A stretch of 64,000 bases of DNA, from positions 1,505,934 through 1,569,933 of the forward strand of contig NZ_KQ954244.1 of assembly GCF_001519075.1 (NCBI RefSeq), written 5' to 3'. This DNA is from Novosphingobium fuchskuhlense (GTDB taxonomy: Bacteria; Pseudomonadota; Alphaproteobacteria; Sphingomonadales; Sphingomonadaceae). Position numbers and translations under genes: made by a program. Below, piece after piece: positions 1 to 7,799 of this stretch. Numbering within the stretch: the stretch's first letter is position 1; the number at the start of each line of letters is the position of its first letter. The notes below the pieces were generated by a model. That model had not been told where the DNA came from, made no database searches, and saw nothing but the letters and a program-made list of their open reading frames with translations.

Positions 1-161
1 AGCACGACGAGATCGGCCGCTTCGCTCTCGTCCGCCGCGCGCATGCCTTCGGCGGTGAGCAATTCGGCCATGCGCTCGCCGTCATAGACGTTCATCTGGC
101 AGCCGAAGCTCTTGACGTTGAACGTCTTGGGGAAAGTGCGGGGGGGCGGGGTCGCAGGCAT
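1..161 (-). CDS. miaB: tRNA-2-methylthio-N6-dimethylallyladenosine synthase MiaB, N-terminal fragment
   Basis: Only the first 53 codons are present; the rest lies beyond the left edge. The reverse-strand translation has a short Ala/Pro-rich leader, then FNVKSFGCQMNVYDGERM, the start of the UPF0004 domain with the first cluster-binding cysteine (GCQMN) that is characteristic of MiaB. The family is a cytosolic radical-SAM enzyme that methylthiolates i6A37 of tRNA. The ATG at 161 is the only start before the conserved block. In sphingomonads miaB usually follows fur and plsC on the same strand; here two extra genes separate it from plsC. Identification is secure, but domain integrity downstream cannot be seen. 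Confidence 0.9.
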   Translation of the reverse strand, partial: MPATPPPRTFPKTFNVKSFGCQMNVYDGERMAELLTAEGMRAADESEAADLVV

Positions 162-275
162 AGCGGCGGCGCTTACGCGATTCTTCCGCGCGTTAGAAGG
201 GGGCGTGGGCCGAGGTGCCTGTTCCGCCCCCCTCCGAGGCTATCGCCCGAGTGTTCAGGCGATCGGCGCAGGCGA

Positions 276-1490
276 TCAGGGCAACGTGAAGGCCGCTGAT
301 GCGCCGATAGCCGTGGCCGCGATCACCAGGCCGAGGCCGCTGCCAATGCTCGCATTGCCAATGCCGCCTCCGACGAACACCGCCCCGGAATTGCTGGAAC
401 CATACGTGATCGTGCCCAGCGTGCCGGACACCGAAATGCCGTCGCCAGTATACGAGATGTAGCGCGCGGAATTGCTGACCGAGGTGCCGACGGCACCGAC
501 GCTGATGCTGTTCTTGCCCTCAAGAGTCAGGTCAGTGATTGAGACGTTCGAACTGATCGAGCCCGAGTTTTCTACGTCAAAAGTGACGTCGCCGAACGCG
601 ACGCTCGGCTCGGCGCTGCCGGCATAGACCACGGCGGTGCTGCTGACCGAGCCACTGGCGCCGATGGCCATCATGGAGATGCTGCCATCTACGCTGTCCG
701 CGCCGAGTGTGGCGCCGGTCAGGGTGGCGGGCTGGGTGGGGTCGTCGGTCGAGCCGATGGTCACGTCGCCGCTGTTGATCGCGGTTACGTTGATCTGGCT
801 ACCCTCGGCGATCGAGATCTGCGACGAATAAGTACCGTCATCGACAATCGCGAAGACCGACACGCCGGCCGATGCGCCGATCGCCGATCCGCTGAACGCA
901 TTGCGCGTGCCGCCATTGATCTGCGGTCCGCCGCCATTGGCGCCGACATCGGTCTGTATCGTGACCGCGCTGTTGTTTTCCGCGCGGAGCGTGACGTCGC
1001 CGCTCACGGTAAGGGAGTGGCTCACCGTGACGCCGCCGAGCACGTCGTCCGTTACGCCGAACTGGGCCGATGCGCCGACGGCGTTGAGCGAGATGGAATT
1101 GTCGTGACCGAGGTCGATCACCGCGCCGTCGACTGTTCCGATGACGCTGACCGGGCTGTCAAGGTTGGTCGCCGTAGCGGTGATGTTGCCACCAACCGAA
1201 TCATCGATAGCGAGATCCTGGTATGTCGCCGTGTTGTGCGTGACGGATGCGGACGCACCGACCGCGCTGGCGCTGATCGTATTGCGCGAACCATCGGCAA
1301 TGACAGCGCCGCTGATCACCGCACCGCTCTCCGGGGCCAATGTAATCGAGGCGCCAGTATTGCTAGCCTCGACAGTCGTATCGCCGGCAATAGACCAGCT
1401 ATCGGCAATTTGACCAAAGGCGGCTTGAGGAAGTGCGGATATAGTCAGTATTGAGGTACTGGCTATTGCATAAAGATGTGGTGTCTTCAT
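276..1490 (-). CDS. Secreted repeat protein with six GAS motifs, function unknown
   Basis: 404 residues from the ATG at 1490, where a clear signal peptide begins (basic start, hydrophobic stretch, ALPQAAFG before the mature part). An upstream in-frame ATG at 1622 would place this signal internally, so it is rejected. The mature protein is rich in Ser, Thr, Ala, Gly and Val with almost no Lys. It carries six degenerate units of the form NxISxxAxGASAxV, with the GAS/GTS triplet near residues 78, 139, 205, 277, 335 and 396, spaced 58-72 residues apart; the last copy forms the C-terminus. The composition suggests a beta-solenoid or surface-layer-like protein. I recognise no named family. An AT-rich upstream region probably holds its promoter. 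Confidence 0.7.
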   Translation of the reverse strand: MKTPHLYAIASTSILTISALPQAAFGQIADSWSIAGDTTVEASNTGASITLAPESGAVISGAVIADGSRNTISASAVGASASVTHNTATYQDLAIDDSVGGNITATATNLDSPVSVIGTVDGAVIDLGHDNSISLNAVGASAQFGVTDDVLGGVTVSHSLTVSGDVTLRAENNSAVTIQTDVGANGGGPQINGGTRNAFSGSAIGASAGVSVFAIVDDGTYSSQISIAEGSQINVTAINSGDVTIGSTDDPTQPATLTGATLGADSVDGSISMMAIGASGSVSSTAVVYAGSAEPSVAFGDVTFDVENSGSISSNVSITDLTLEGKNSISVGAVGTSVSNSARYISYTGDGISVSGTLGTITYGSSNSGAVFVGGGIGNASIGSGLGLVIAATAIGASAAFTLP

Positions 1491-1818
1491 GGCTATGATC
1501 ACCGTCGGAAAATATTGCAGAAAAAAGTAAATTTTATGTACTAGTTTGTATTGATTATCTCGGCACGGGACCGAATATGTACTTGGTGAATAGGCAAGAA
1601 GGCTGGTTGGCTCACCGTGCAAAGGTGCCGTTCTTGCAGTGACGCGGCGCTGACGCGGGAAATTGGCGTCAAAATTGCACTGTCGGGGCGTTTGGCCGGG
1701 CGTAGCGCGCGCAGCAGGGATCAGGCCTGCGCTGAGGCAGACCTATCCGGATCGGATCAAACTGGAGGAGCCTAGGGCTGCGGCGGTTATTGCGGCAGTG
1801 ACTGGTGCGGTGCCGGTG
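1491..1818. other. Intergenic region with AT-rich promoter-like segment
   Basis: 328 bases without a supportable gene. The part next to the secreted repeat protein (about 1500-1560) is markedly AT-rich for this genome and is probably that gene's promoter. The remainder is GC-rich; a small plus-strand open frame crosses it but has no ribosome-binding site and no recognisable protein. Confidence 0.5.
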
Positions 1819-2532
1819 TCAGGCCGAAGCGGTACCCGGCACGGCACGCCGGGTTATCCGGTAAACGTGGGCCGGCGGCATGTTGCGCCACACCCGCGCC
1901 GTACGCACGGCCGCTAGATCAAGCTGCGCCATGATGTCCTCGCGCACCGGGCACCGCGGACCGTAGGTGAACTGGTGAATCGCCGCGTCCTCGGTGCAGA
2001 GCGCAAAGGTAGCTGCAACGATGCGCTCGACTTCGTGGCCTGGGAAGTTGAGCAGGGGAAGGCCGCTGACGACGGCGGCCGGGCGCTGGCCGCCGAGCTC
2101 GGCGGCCGTGACACGCGCGGCCTTGCAGGCCAGCACGCGGGCCCGCGGGAACGCCTGCTGCAGCCGCGCGGCCAGCAAAGGGTCTGCCTCGACCAGGATG
2201 AGATCAGCCTCGGCTACGCCGCGCGACAGCAGGGCCCGGGTGAACACGCCGGTCCCCGGCCCCAGTTCCAGCACCGGTCCCGCCGCAGGATCGATTTCCC
2301 GGGTGATTGCTTCGGCCAGTGCGGGACCGCTGACGAAGCCGCCGAACCGACGCGGGTTGGCAACAAAGCGGCCAAGGCCGAGCAGCGCCTCCGGCGGACC
2401 CTTGCGCAACCGTGCCGGAACCCCGCCCCGGCTGTGCTTTACGCGGCGGATCTTGCGCCGCACGGCATTGGTCAACTTGCAAACAACATCGCGCGGACGG
2501 CGCGCCATGTCTGCCTTGAGCCTGATCCTCAC
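1819..2532 (-). CDS. Class I SAM-dependent methyltransferase, phospholipid N-methyltransferase (PmtA)-like
   Basis: 237 residues. The N-terminus is very basic, followed by FVANPRRFGGFVSGPALAEA, which matches the pattern preceding the SAM fold in alphaproteobacterial PmtA-type enzymes. Motif I is VLELGPGTGVFTRAL and an acidic ribose-binding residue follows in VEADPLL. The family methylates phosphatidylethanolamine at the membrane surface, or is related to rRNA adenine dimethylases. A GTG start at 2532 overlaps the plsC stop by four bases (GTGA), suggesting coupling with a lipid acyltransferase; an alternative ATG at 2508 has an AAGG box five bases upstream. The lipid role is inferred from family resemblance and this neighbour. 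Confidence 0.75.
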   Translation of the reverse strand: MRIRLKADMARRPRDVVCKLTNAVRRKIRRVKHSRGGVPARLRKGPPEALLGLGRFVANPRRFGGFVSGPALAEAITREIDPAAGPVLELGPGTGVFTRALLSRGVAEADLILVEADPLLAARLQQAFPRARVLACKAARVTAAELGGQRPAAVVSGLPLLNFPGHEVERIVAATFALCTEDAAIHQFTYGPRCPVREDIMAQLDLAAVRTARVWRNMPPAHVYRITRRAVPGTASA

Positions 2533-3401
2533 GCCGCGCTCTTCGCGGCCTCATATCGCACGGGCGCCACGTCGAAGGCAAAGGGCCGCAACGGCTCGCC
2601 CAGCGCGGCTTCGAGCGCGGGTTCGATCCGGCGGCGTGCTTCGGCGGCAATCGCTTTGCGGCCGGCGAGCCCCTGCGGGTCGAACGGTTCGAGGAAGTGG
2701 ACCTCGAGGCGGAACGAACCCCGGCGCGACAGGATGCGCTTGCCATTGGACACACCGTCTTCGGTGCCGATCCAGCCGATCCATTCGGCAACCCGGCCAT
2801 AATCGAGCACCACCGGCTGGACCAGCACGCCCGGGGGCGGCGGTTCGAGCACGCGCAGCATGGAAGTTTTGAACGGCAGCAGAGACTTGCCGTCGGTGCA
2901 GGTGCCTTCGGGGAACACGGTGATCGACCAGTTGTCGGCCAGCGCCTCCTTGAGGCGGTTGATCTGGTCGGCCACGCCCATACGGTCTTCGCGGCTGACG
3001 AATACGGTGCGGTTGATCCGTGCCAGCCAGCCGACTACCGGTGCCTGGGAAAGTTCTGCCTTCGCCACGAACGCCGTGCCGCTTGCGCCGCCCAGGGCAA
3101 GGATATCGACCCACGAGAGGTGGTTCGAGATGTAGAACACATCGCGCTTCAGTGGCACGCCATGGACCCGTACACGCGCACCGACGATGCGCGCGGCGAT
3201 GAACAGGAACAGCTTCGGGAAGGGCGAGCCATAGTGCACGACCCGATAGAGATAGTGCAGCGGCACGCACACCAGCATCGCCAGCACCAGCAAGACCCCG
3301 CGCAGGCAAATCCGTCCCCAGCCCATCCAGGTGATGGGGGCGCCGCGTTCCGGACCAACCTTGCGGCGGGCCCTACGCCTCGCGATCAGACTTGACACCA
3401 T
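2529..3401 (-). CDS. plsC: 1-acyl-sn-glycerol-3-phosphate acyltransferase (PlsC family)
   Basis: 290 residues. A hydrophobic segment near the N-terminus (ICLRGVLLVLAMLVCVPLHYL) anchors the protein in the inner membrane. The acyltransferase motifs are present: NHLSWVD (H-x4-D), FVSREDR and FPEGTCTDG. The expected reaction is acylation of lysophosphatidate to phosphatidate. The ATG at 3401 is chosen because GGAG lies six bases upstream; it overlaps the end of the Fur-family gene by 29 bases. The longer frame to 3512 would overlap that gene much more and lacks support. It is followed by the methyltransferase gene with a GTGA overlap, so both are probably in the operon started by the Fur-family gene. 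Confidence 0.88.
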   Translation of the reverse strand: MVSSLIARRRARRKVGPERGAPITWMGWGRICLRGVLLVLAMLVCVPLHYLYRVVHYGSPFPKLFLFIAARIVGARVRVHGVPLKRDVFYISNHLSWVDILALGGASGTAFVAKAELSQAPVVGWLARINRTVFVSREDRMGVADQINRLKEALADNWSITVFPEGTCTDGKSLLPFKTSMLRVLEPPPPGVLVQPVVLDYGRVAEWIGWIGTEDGVSNGKRILSRRGSFRLEVHFLEPFDPQGLAGRKAIAAEARRRIEPALEAALGEPLRPFAFDVAPVRYEAAKSAA

Positions 3402-3807
3402 AAAGCTCCATGCGGTGGTCGACGAGGCGGTATCCGAGCCGTTCTGCGATCTGGCGCTGCAGTGCTTCGAGCTCGGGATCGACGAATTCGATGACCTTGC
3501 CGGTCTCGACATCGATCAGATGGTCGTGATGGGCTTCCGGCGTGGCCTCATAGCGGGCGCGGCCATCGCCGAAATCATGGCGGTCGAGGATGCCCGCCTC
3601 TTCGAACAGGCGCACGGTGCGGTAGACCGTGGCGATGGAAATGCGCGGATCGCGTGCCGAGGCGCGCTCGTGCAGCTTTTCCACGTCGGGATGGTCGTCG
3701 CTTTCCGACAGGACCTGCGCGATCACGCGGCGTTGCTCGGTGATCCTGAGACCCCGTTCCGCGCAAAGCGCCTCAATGTCGATTGCCTGATGCAAGAGTG
3801 CGCCCAT
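3373..3807 (-). CDS. Fur-family metalloregulator
   Basis: 144 residues. An N-terminal winged helix (GLRITEQRRVIAQVL, then ISIATVYRTVRLFEEAGI) is followed by the Fur dimerisation domain with the metal site HHDHLIDVETGKVIEF. This is the canonical Fur/Mur layout for iron- or manganese-dependent repression. The only cysteine is near residue 15, so the C-terminal CxxC structural zinc site of E. coli Fur is absent, as in many alphaproteobacterial Fur/Mur proteins. Whether the metal is Fe or Mn cannot be told from sequence. The gene order with plsC and miaB is typical for sphingomonads. Confidence 0.9.
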   Translation of the reverse strand: MGALLHQAIDIEALCAERGLRITEQRRVIAQVLSESDDHPDVEKLHERASARDPRISIATVYRTVRLFEEAGILDRHDFGDGRARYEATPEAHHDHLIDVETGKVIEFVDPELEALQRQIAERLGYRLVDHRMELYGVKSDREA

Positions 3808-3965
3808 CCCGGTTAGCTTGCCCGCAGCATAGTTTGCTGTGCCAATTCTTCAACCGGTCGCGCAGATGTTTTGCGCCATTGGCAGTGCCGGCGCGGGGGA
3901 GAACAGCAAGATGGCAAGGCCGCTGGCGCCGCAGCGCGCGGGGCCTCGCCTGTCTTGGTCCCGGT

Positions 3966-4409
3966 TCAGCCGGCAGCCTTGGCAGGGCGGCCGCGCTTGG
4001 GCGCAGGCTTGCGGCCGAGGCCGATCTTCTTGGCCAGTTCGCGGCGCTTCTCAGCATAGGCCGGAGCGACCATCGGATAGTCCGCCGGCAGATTCCAGCG
4101 CGTGCGATATTGTTCCGGGGTCATGTTGTAGCGCGTCATCAGGTGGCGCTTCAGCATCTTGAGCTTCTTGCCGTCTTCGAGGCAGACGATGTGATCGTTC
4201 TTCACCGAAGCGCGGATCGAAACGGCAGGTTCGGGAGCCGGTTCGGCAGCGGGTTGTGTGGGATTGAGCCCGGCGAGCGCAGCATAGACGTTGCTGATCA
4301 GGACCGGCAGATCGTTGACCGCGACGCTGTTATTGCTGACGTGCGCAGCGACAATGTCGGACGTCAGCGTGATGAGCGTTTCCCGCATGTCGTTTTCGAT
4401 TTCACTCAT
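3966..4409 (-). CDS. mucR: MucR/Ros-family transcriptional regulator
   Basis: 147 residues from the ATG at 4409, preceded by AAGGTAAGGG. The C-terminal half has the MucR signature: VCLEDGKKLKMLKRHL, then YNMTPEQYRTRWNLP and YAEKRRELAKKIGLGRK, with a Lys/Pro-rich tail. MucR proteins are global, AT-rich-DNA-binding regulators in alphaproteobacteria. Only one cysteine and one of the two usual histidines of the Ros zinc finger are present: the position after KRHLMT is Arg instead of His. The finger may therefore fold without zinc. A roughly 100-base AT-rich region upstream (4485-4585) is a likely promoter and autoregulatory target. The in-frame upstream start at 4484 has no ribosome-binding site. 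Confidence 0.9.
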   Translation of the reverse strand: MSEIENDMRETLITLTSDIVAAHVSNNSVAVNDLPVLISNVYAALAGLNPTQPAAEPAPEPAVSIRASVKNDHIVCLEDGKKLKMLKRHLMTRYNMTPEQYRTRWNLPADYPMVAPAYAEKRRELAKKIGLGRKPAPKRGRPAKAAG

Positions 4410-4585
4410 AGTACCCTTACCTTCTACGGTGGTTATCTTTGTTTTTGCCCAGTCAAGGCTTTTGGCGGCCAGATTAGACCACATTGCATATACGCTTGTG
4501 CATCAGGGATACAACCATTTCGGAGTGACAATGGCCTTTTCCTGTCGAAATTTTCACAAATGGACGACAGTAGTCGTAAATATGC

Positions 4586-5074
4586 CTACTTATCCGAAAT
4601 CTGAAGTTCCTGCGTGAGCGCGTCGAGCCGCTGACCACCAGCAGTGCGGTAGTAACCGGGCCTTACGCCGATATTTTGGAATCCGAAGCCTGTGTATAAC
4701 TTGCCGGCCGGATTGTTTCGCCGCATTTCCAGAAACATCCGGCTGACACCGCGGCTTCTTGCACGAGCAATAACCTCGGCCAGCAATGTCGCACCGAGGC
4801 CCTTCCGGCGATACTGTGGCAGCACTGCGAAGAGCAGCAGTTCTTCTTCGTCAACAATGGCGCGCGTGAGGGCAAATCCAGCCACTGGTTCGTCGTCAGT
4901 GACATCGAACGAACCTCGTGCCCCGATCAGACAATAGCGGGTACTTGGGAGAAGCAGCGCATCCGTGATCTGCCGCCGGTTCCATGCCTCGCCGTATTCG
5001 GGCGCGAAGGCACCGGCCATGACCTCCATGATCCGGTCGATATCATCGTCGTGGTCCATCGGTCCAAGGCTCAT
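4586..5074 (-). CDS. rimI: Ribosomal protein S18 alanine N-acetyltransferase RimI
   Basis: 162 residues of GNAT fold. The acetyl-CoA loop is YRRKGLGATLL, and the RimI-type C-terminal block RRNNPAGKLYTGFGFQNIG is followed by YYRTAGG. It is expected to acetylate the N-terminal alanine of ribosomal protein S18. It lies 42 bases downstream of tsaB on the same strand; the tsaB-rimI pair is widely conserved in bacteria and supports both calls. The ATG at 5074 is kept, but ATG at 5059 is also possible because the extra five residues are not conserved. Confidence 0.9.
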   Translation of the reverse strand: MSLGPMDHDDDIDRIMEVMAGAFAPEYGEAWNRRQITDALLLPSTRYCLIGARGSFDVTDDEPVAGFALTRAIVDEEELLLFAVLPQYRRKGLGATLLAEVIARARSRGVSRMFLEMRRNNPAGKLYTGFGFQNIGVRPGYYRTAGGQRLDALTQELQISDK

Positions 5075-5116
5075 CGCCGCGCGTCTCTCATGCAGCGCCT
5101 CCGCTGGCCAGCCCGG

Positions 5117-5734
5117 TCATGCCGCAGGAAGACGCGCATCCGGCGCGCGGCCATAGCGGGGCAAGGGATCGGGCCAAAGGGCATCAGTCCCGAGCAGCGC
5201 GAAGGCGCGCGCGTCGGGCCAGAGCGGATGGGCGGTCCCTGCGCCGCCGCGCCGCCCCGCCAGCGCCTCTGCCTGGCTTCCGGCGAGCACGGCGGCCTGC
5301 GAGCGCGCTGCTGCTGCAGCCGGCAGCAGGGAACTCGCCTCGTCGTTCGCGGTGCCATTGGCTGCGAAAGGCTGGAAGAACCATTCGCCGTGCCCGCCAC
5401 TCATCACCACGTCGATCGGTATATCGGGATGCGCGGCGCTGGCCATCGCGGCCACCAGCGCGAGACAAGAATAGCCTTCGATCTGCACTTCCCAGGCCAG
5501 AGCCAGCGCACGCGCTGCGGCAAGACCCACGCGGATCCCGGTAAAACTGCCCGGGCCCGCGTTGACCGCGATCCGGTCCGCGCGCCCCTTGCCGGGCAGC
5601 GCCGCGATCATCGGGACGAGCTGTTCGGCATGGCCCCGGCCCAGCATCGCGTGGCTACCAGCGACAAGCTGCCCCGCTTCGAACAGGGCCACCGAACAGG
5701 CTTCGGTCGCGCTGTCGATCACCAGCCTGCGCAC
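5117..5734 (-). CDS. tsaB: tRNA threonylcarbamoyladenosine biosynthesis protein TsaB
   Basis: 205 residues. The protein begins with the ASKHA-type MRRLVIDSATEACSVAL and carries NAGPGSFTGIRVGLAAARALA, the TsaB hallmark. TsaB is the scaffold partner of TsaD in t6A37 tRNA modification. The start is GTG at 5734, with AGG about nine bases upstream and the RutE-like gene ending 11 bases before it, so the genes are probably co-transcribed. The length is slightly below the E. coli protein, which is normal for alphaproteobacteria. Confidence 0.92.
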   Translation of the reverse strand: MRRLVIDSATEACSVALFEAGQLVAGSHAMLGRGHAEQLVPMIAALPGKGRADRIAVNAGPGSFTGIRVGLAAARALALAWEVQIEGYSCLALVAAMASAAHPDIPIDVVMSGGHGEWFFQPFAANGTANDEASSLLPAAAAARSQAAVLAGSQAEALAGRRGGAGTAHPLWPDARAFALLGTDALWPDPLPRYGRAPDARLPAA

Positions 5735-5745
5735 GTGCGTGCGCC

Positions 5746-6336
5746 TCAGTCGAGCCGGTTGAAGGTGGCGAAATCGGGGCGGGGGCTGCGCGGGAAGATC
5801 GTAGCCGGATCGCCGTAGCCCAGAGTCGAAATGAAGTTCGAACGCACCCGCGTCCCGGCAAAGAACGCCTCGTCGACCGCGGCATTGCTGAAGCCCGACA
5901 TCGGACCGGTATCAAGGCCGACCATGCGCGCGGCGATGATGAAGTAGGCGCCCTGCAGCGTGGAATTGCGCATGGCCGAAACCTCGCGCAGCGCTTCGTT
6001 GCCCTCGAACCAGCTCTTCGCGTCGGCATGGGGAAACAGCCATGGCAGCTGCTCGTGAAAATCAAGGTCCATGCCGATGACCACGCTGACCGGTGCCTTG
6101 CGGATCTTGTCGGGGTTTGTGCCACCGGCGCAAGCCGCCAGCTTCTCCTTCGCCTCCTCGCTCACGCACCAGACCAGCCGCGCGGGCATCTGGTTCGCCG
6201 AGGTCGGCCCCATCTTCATCAGGTCCCAGATCGCGTGGAGTTGGGCCTCGCTAACCGGCTTGTCGAGAAAGCCGTTGTAGGTGCGGGCGGTGCGGAAGAC
6301 CTGATCGAGCGCGGCATCATCGAGAGGCTGGGACAT
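5746..6336 (-). CDS. RutE/HadB-type nitroreductase-family protein (putative malonic semialdehyde reductase)
   Basis: 196 residues, the same length as E. coli RutE. Recognisable blocks are ARTYNGFLDKPV, LMKMGPTSANQMPARLVW and the C-terminal NFISTLGYGD, typical of the RutE branch of FMN nitroreductases. RutE reduces malonic semialdehyde to 3-hydroxypropionate in the pyrimidine Rut pathway. No other rut gene is visible here, so the substrate is uncertain; many sphingomonads carry this gene beside tsaB. It lies between the NifU-like gene and tsaB on the same strand. Confidence 0.82.
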   Translation of the reverse strand: MSQPLDDAALDQVFRTARTYNGFLDKPVSEAQLHAIWDLMKMGPTSANQMPARLVWCVSEEAKEKLAACAGGTNPDKIRKAPVSVVIGMDLDFHEQLPWLFPHADAKSWFEGNEALREVSAMRNSTLQGAYFIIAARMVGLDTGPMSGFSNAAVDEAFFAGTRVRSNFISTLGYGDPATIFPRSPRPDFATFNRLD

Positions 6337-6361
6337 CTGGCGTGAACCTTCGGCAAACGGA

Positions 6362-6943
6362 TCAGGCAGCGCGGACTTCGCTGACTTCGGGCACGTAATG
6401 CTTCAGCAGCGATTCGATGCCGTGCTTTAGCGTGGCGGTGGAAGACGGGCAGCCCGAGCAGGCGCCCTGCATCTTCAGATAGACAACTCCTTCGCGAAAG
6501 CCGCGGTAGATGATGTCTCCGCCATCGTTGGCGACGGCCGGACGCACACGCGTCTCGATGAGGTCCTTGATCTGTTCGACAATGTCGGCATCTGCCGGGT
6601 CGTCACCATAGTTTGTGTCGTCGTCCGCTTCGCCGGGCACCGAGAAATCCGCGCCAGCCGACGTGAACAGCGGCGCCTGCGCCACGAAGTGATCGAGCAG
6701 CAGCGCCAGCACTTGCGGCTTCAGCGGTGCCCATTCAGCGCCCGGCGCAATCGTCACAGCGATGAAATCGCGCCCGTAGAGCACGCCCGTGACATCGCCC
6801 AGCGCGAAGAGCGCTTCTGCCAGCGGAGACGCCGCCGCTGCCTCGGGCGAGGTGAACTCGCGCGTTCCGGAGGCCATGACGATCTCGCCCGGAAGGAACT
6901 TCAGCGTGGCGGGGTTCGGGGTGGTTTCGGTCTCGATGAACAT
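6362..6943 (-). CDS. NifU-like (NFU1-type) iron-sulfur cluster carrier
   Basis: 193 residues from ATG 6943, where the conserved N-terminus MFIETETTPNPATLKFLPG begins; AGGGA precedes it. An N-terminal NFU domain is followed by a C-terminal NifU domain with GDIIYRGF and the cluster-binding CSGC (CxxC) near residue 166. Such proteins carry assembled 4Fe-4S clusters to target enzymes, which fits the nearby miaB, a 4Fe-4S enzyme. The upstream in-frame start at 6994 adds residues absent from homologues and is rejected. Confidence 0.92.
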   Translation of the reverse strand: MFIETETTPNPATLKFLPGEIVMASGTREFTSPEAAAASPLAEALFALGDVTGVLYGRDFIAVTIAPGAEWAPLKPQVLALLLDHFVAQAPLFTSAGADFSVPGEADDDTNYGDDPADADIVEQIKDLIETRVRPAVANDGGDIIYRGFREGVVYLKMQGACSGCPSSTATLKHGIESLLKHYVPEVSEVRAA

Positions 6944-7087
6944 GTCCCTGCATGTAGGCCGCCGCCGATGGGGGTCAAGGGCCTTGGGGGCCATGAAACC
7001 GGCGCAGGCGCGAATTGAAGCGGCGGTGCGGCTGCGGCGTGTTTCCCTGCTGGAAGCTGTAACATGGCTCGTCTAAAGGCCCCGGCC

Positions 7088-7729
7088 ATGAGCATACAGC
7101 ACAGCGGCCTTCGCCGAATCGCCCTTTCCGCTTCCCTCGCCGCCCTGGTGGCCCTGCCGGTGCAGGTCCAGGCCCAGGCTGCAGCCCCGGCGCCCGCCCC
7201 CGCTGCGGCGCGCGCGGCCGATATCCTGCCGGTGCCGCTGAACCCGGTGGTTCCGGCCGACAAGCGACAGTGCAGCGTCAAGGAAGCCTCGGGCATCGGC
7301 ACGCTCGTTCTGCGCGAAGCGGCCGGGCCGAAGCCTTCGGCGGGTGACTTCATCCTCGTCAACTACATCGGCTACCTTGCCGCCGACGGCACCGTGTTCG
7401 ATCAGAACGTCCAGCAGGCCTTTTCGACCGGCGCCGTGATCAAGGGCTTTGCCGAAGGGCTGCTCAAGATGAATCAGGGCAGCATCTGGCGCATCTGCAT
7501 CCCCGCCGCGCTCGGCTATGGCGAGAAGGGGGCCGGCCCGATCCCGCCGAATTCCGATATCGTGTTCCAGGTCGAACTGCTCGATTTCAAGACGCAGGCA
7601 CAAGTGGCGGCGATGCGCGCCGAAGCCGAAAAGCAGGCTGCAGCCCCGCAGGCTGCCGCACCGCAGGGCGATGCCGCCGCAGCCAAGCCCGCGGCAGACA
7701 AGCCGGCAGCAGGCAAGCCGAAGAAGTAA
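7088..7729 (+). CDS. Secreted FKBP-type peptidyl-prolyl cis-trans isomerase
   Basis: 213 residues. A signal peptide (SGLRRIALSASLAALVALPVQVQA) precedes an Ala/Pro linker, then the FKBP domain (GDFILVNYIGYLADG-like core, VIKGFAEGLLKMNQG, IPAALGYGEKG, IPPNSDIVFQVELLDF). The C-terminal 50 residues are a low-complexity Ala/Lys/Pro tail, probably flexible. It is expected to catalyse prolyl isomerisation in the periplasm. ATG 7088 has AAGG eight bases upstream; ATG 7064 is an alternative, with GGAAG upstream, that lengthens the signal's basic end. Confidence 0.88.
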   Translation: MSIQHSGLRRIALSASLAALVALPVQVQAQAAAPAPAPAAARAADILPVPLNPVVPADKRQCSVKEASGIGTLVLREAAGPKPSAGDFILVNYIGYLAADGTVFDQNVQQAFSTGAVIKGFAEGLLKMNQGSIWRICIPAALGYGEKGAGPIPPNSDIVFQVELLDFKTQAQVAAMRAEAEKQAAAPQAAAPQGDAAAAKPAADKPAAGKPKK

Positions 7730-7739
7730 GCACCGGCGC

Positions 7740-7783
7740 GGCAAGGAACGTTGGACCAATTCACTGGTCCTTCATTTCTTGCC
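7740..7783 (+). terminator. Hairpin between FKBP and M16 peptidase genes
   Basis: Nested inverted repeats: GGCAAG pairs with CTTGCC, and inner GGACCA (7753-7758) with TGGTCC (7765-7770). It ends 16 bases before the M16 start and lacks a clean T-run, so it may be a weak terminator, an attenuator, or an mRNA-stability element. Confidence 0.35.
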
Positions 7784-7799
7784 GCCCTATACAGTCGGC

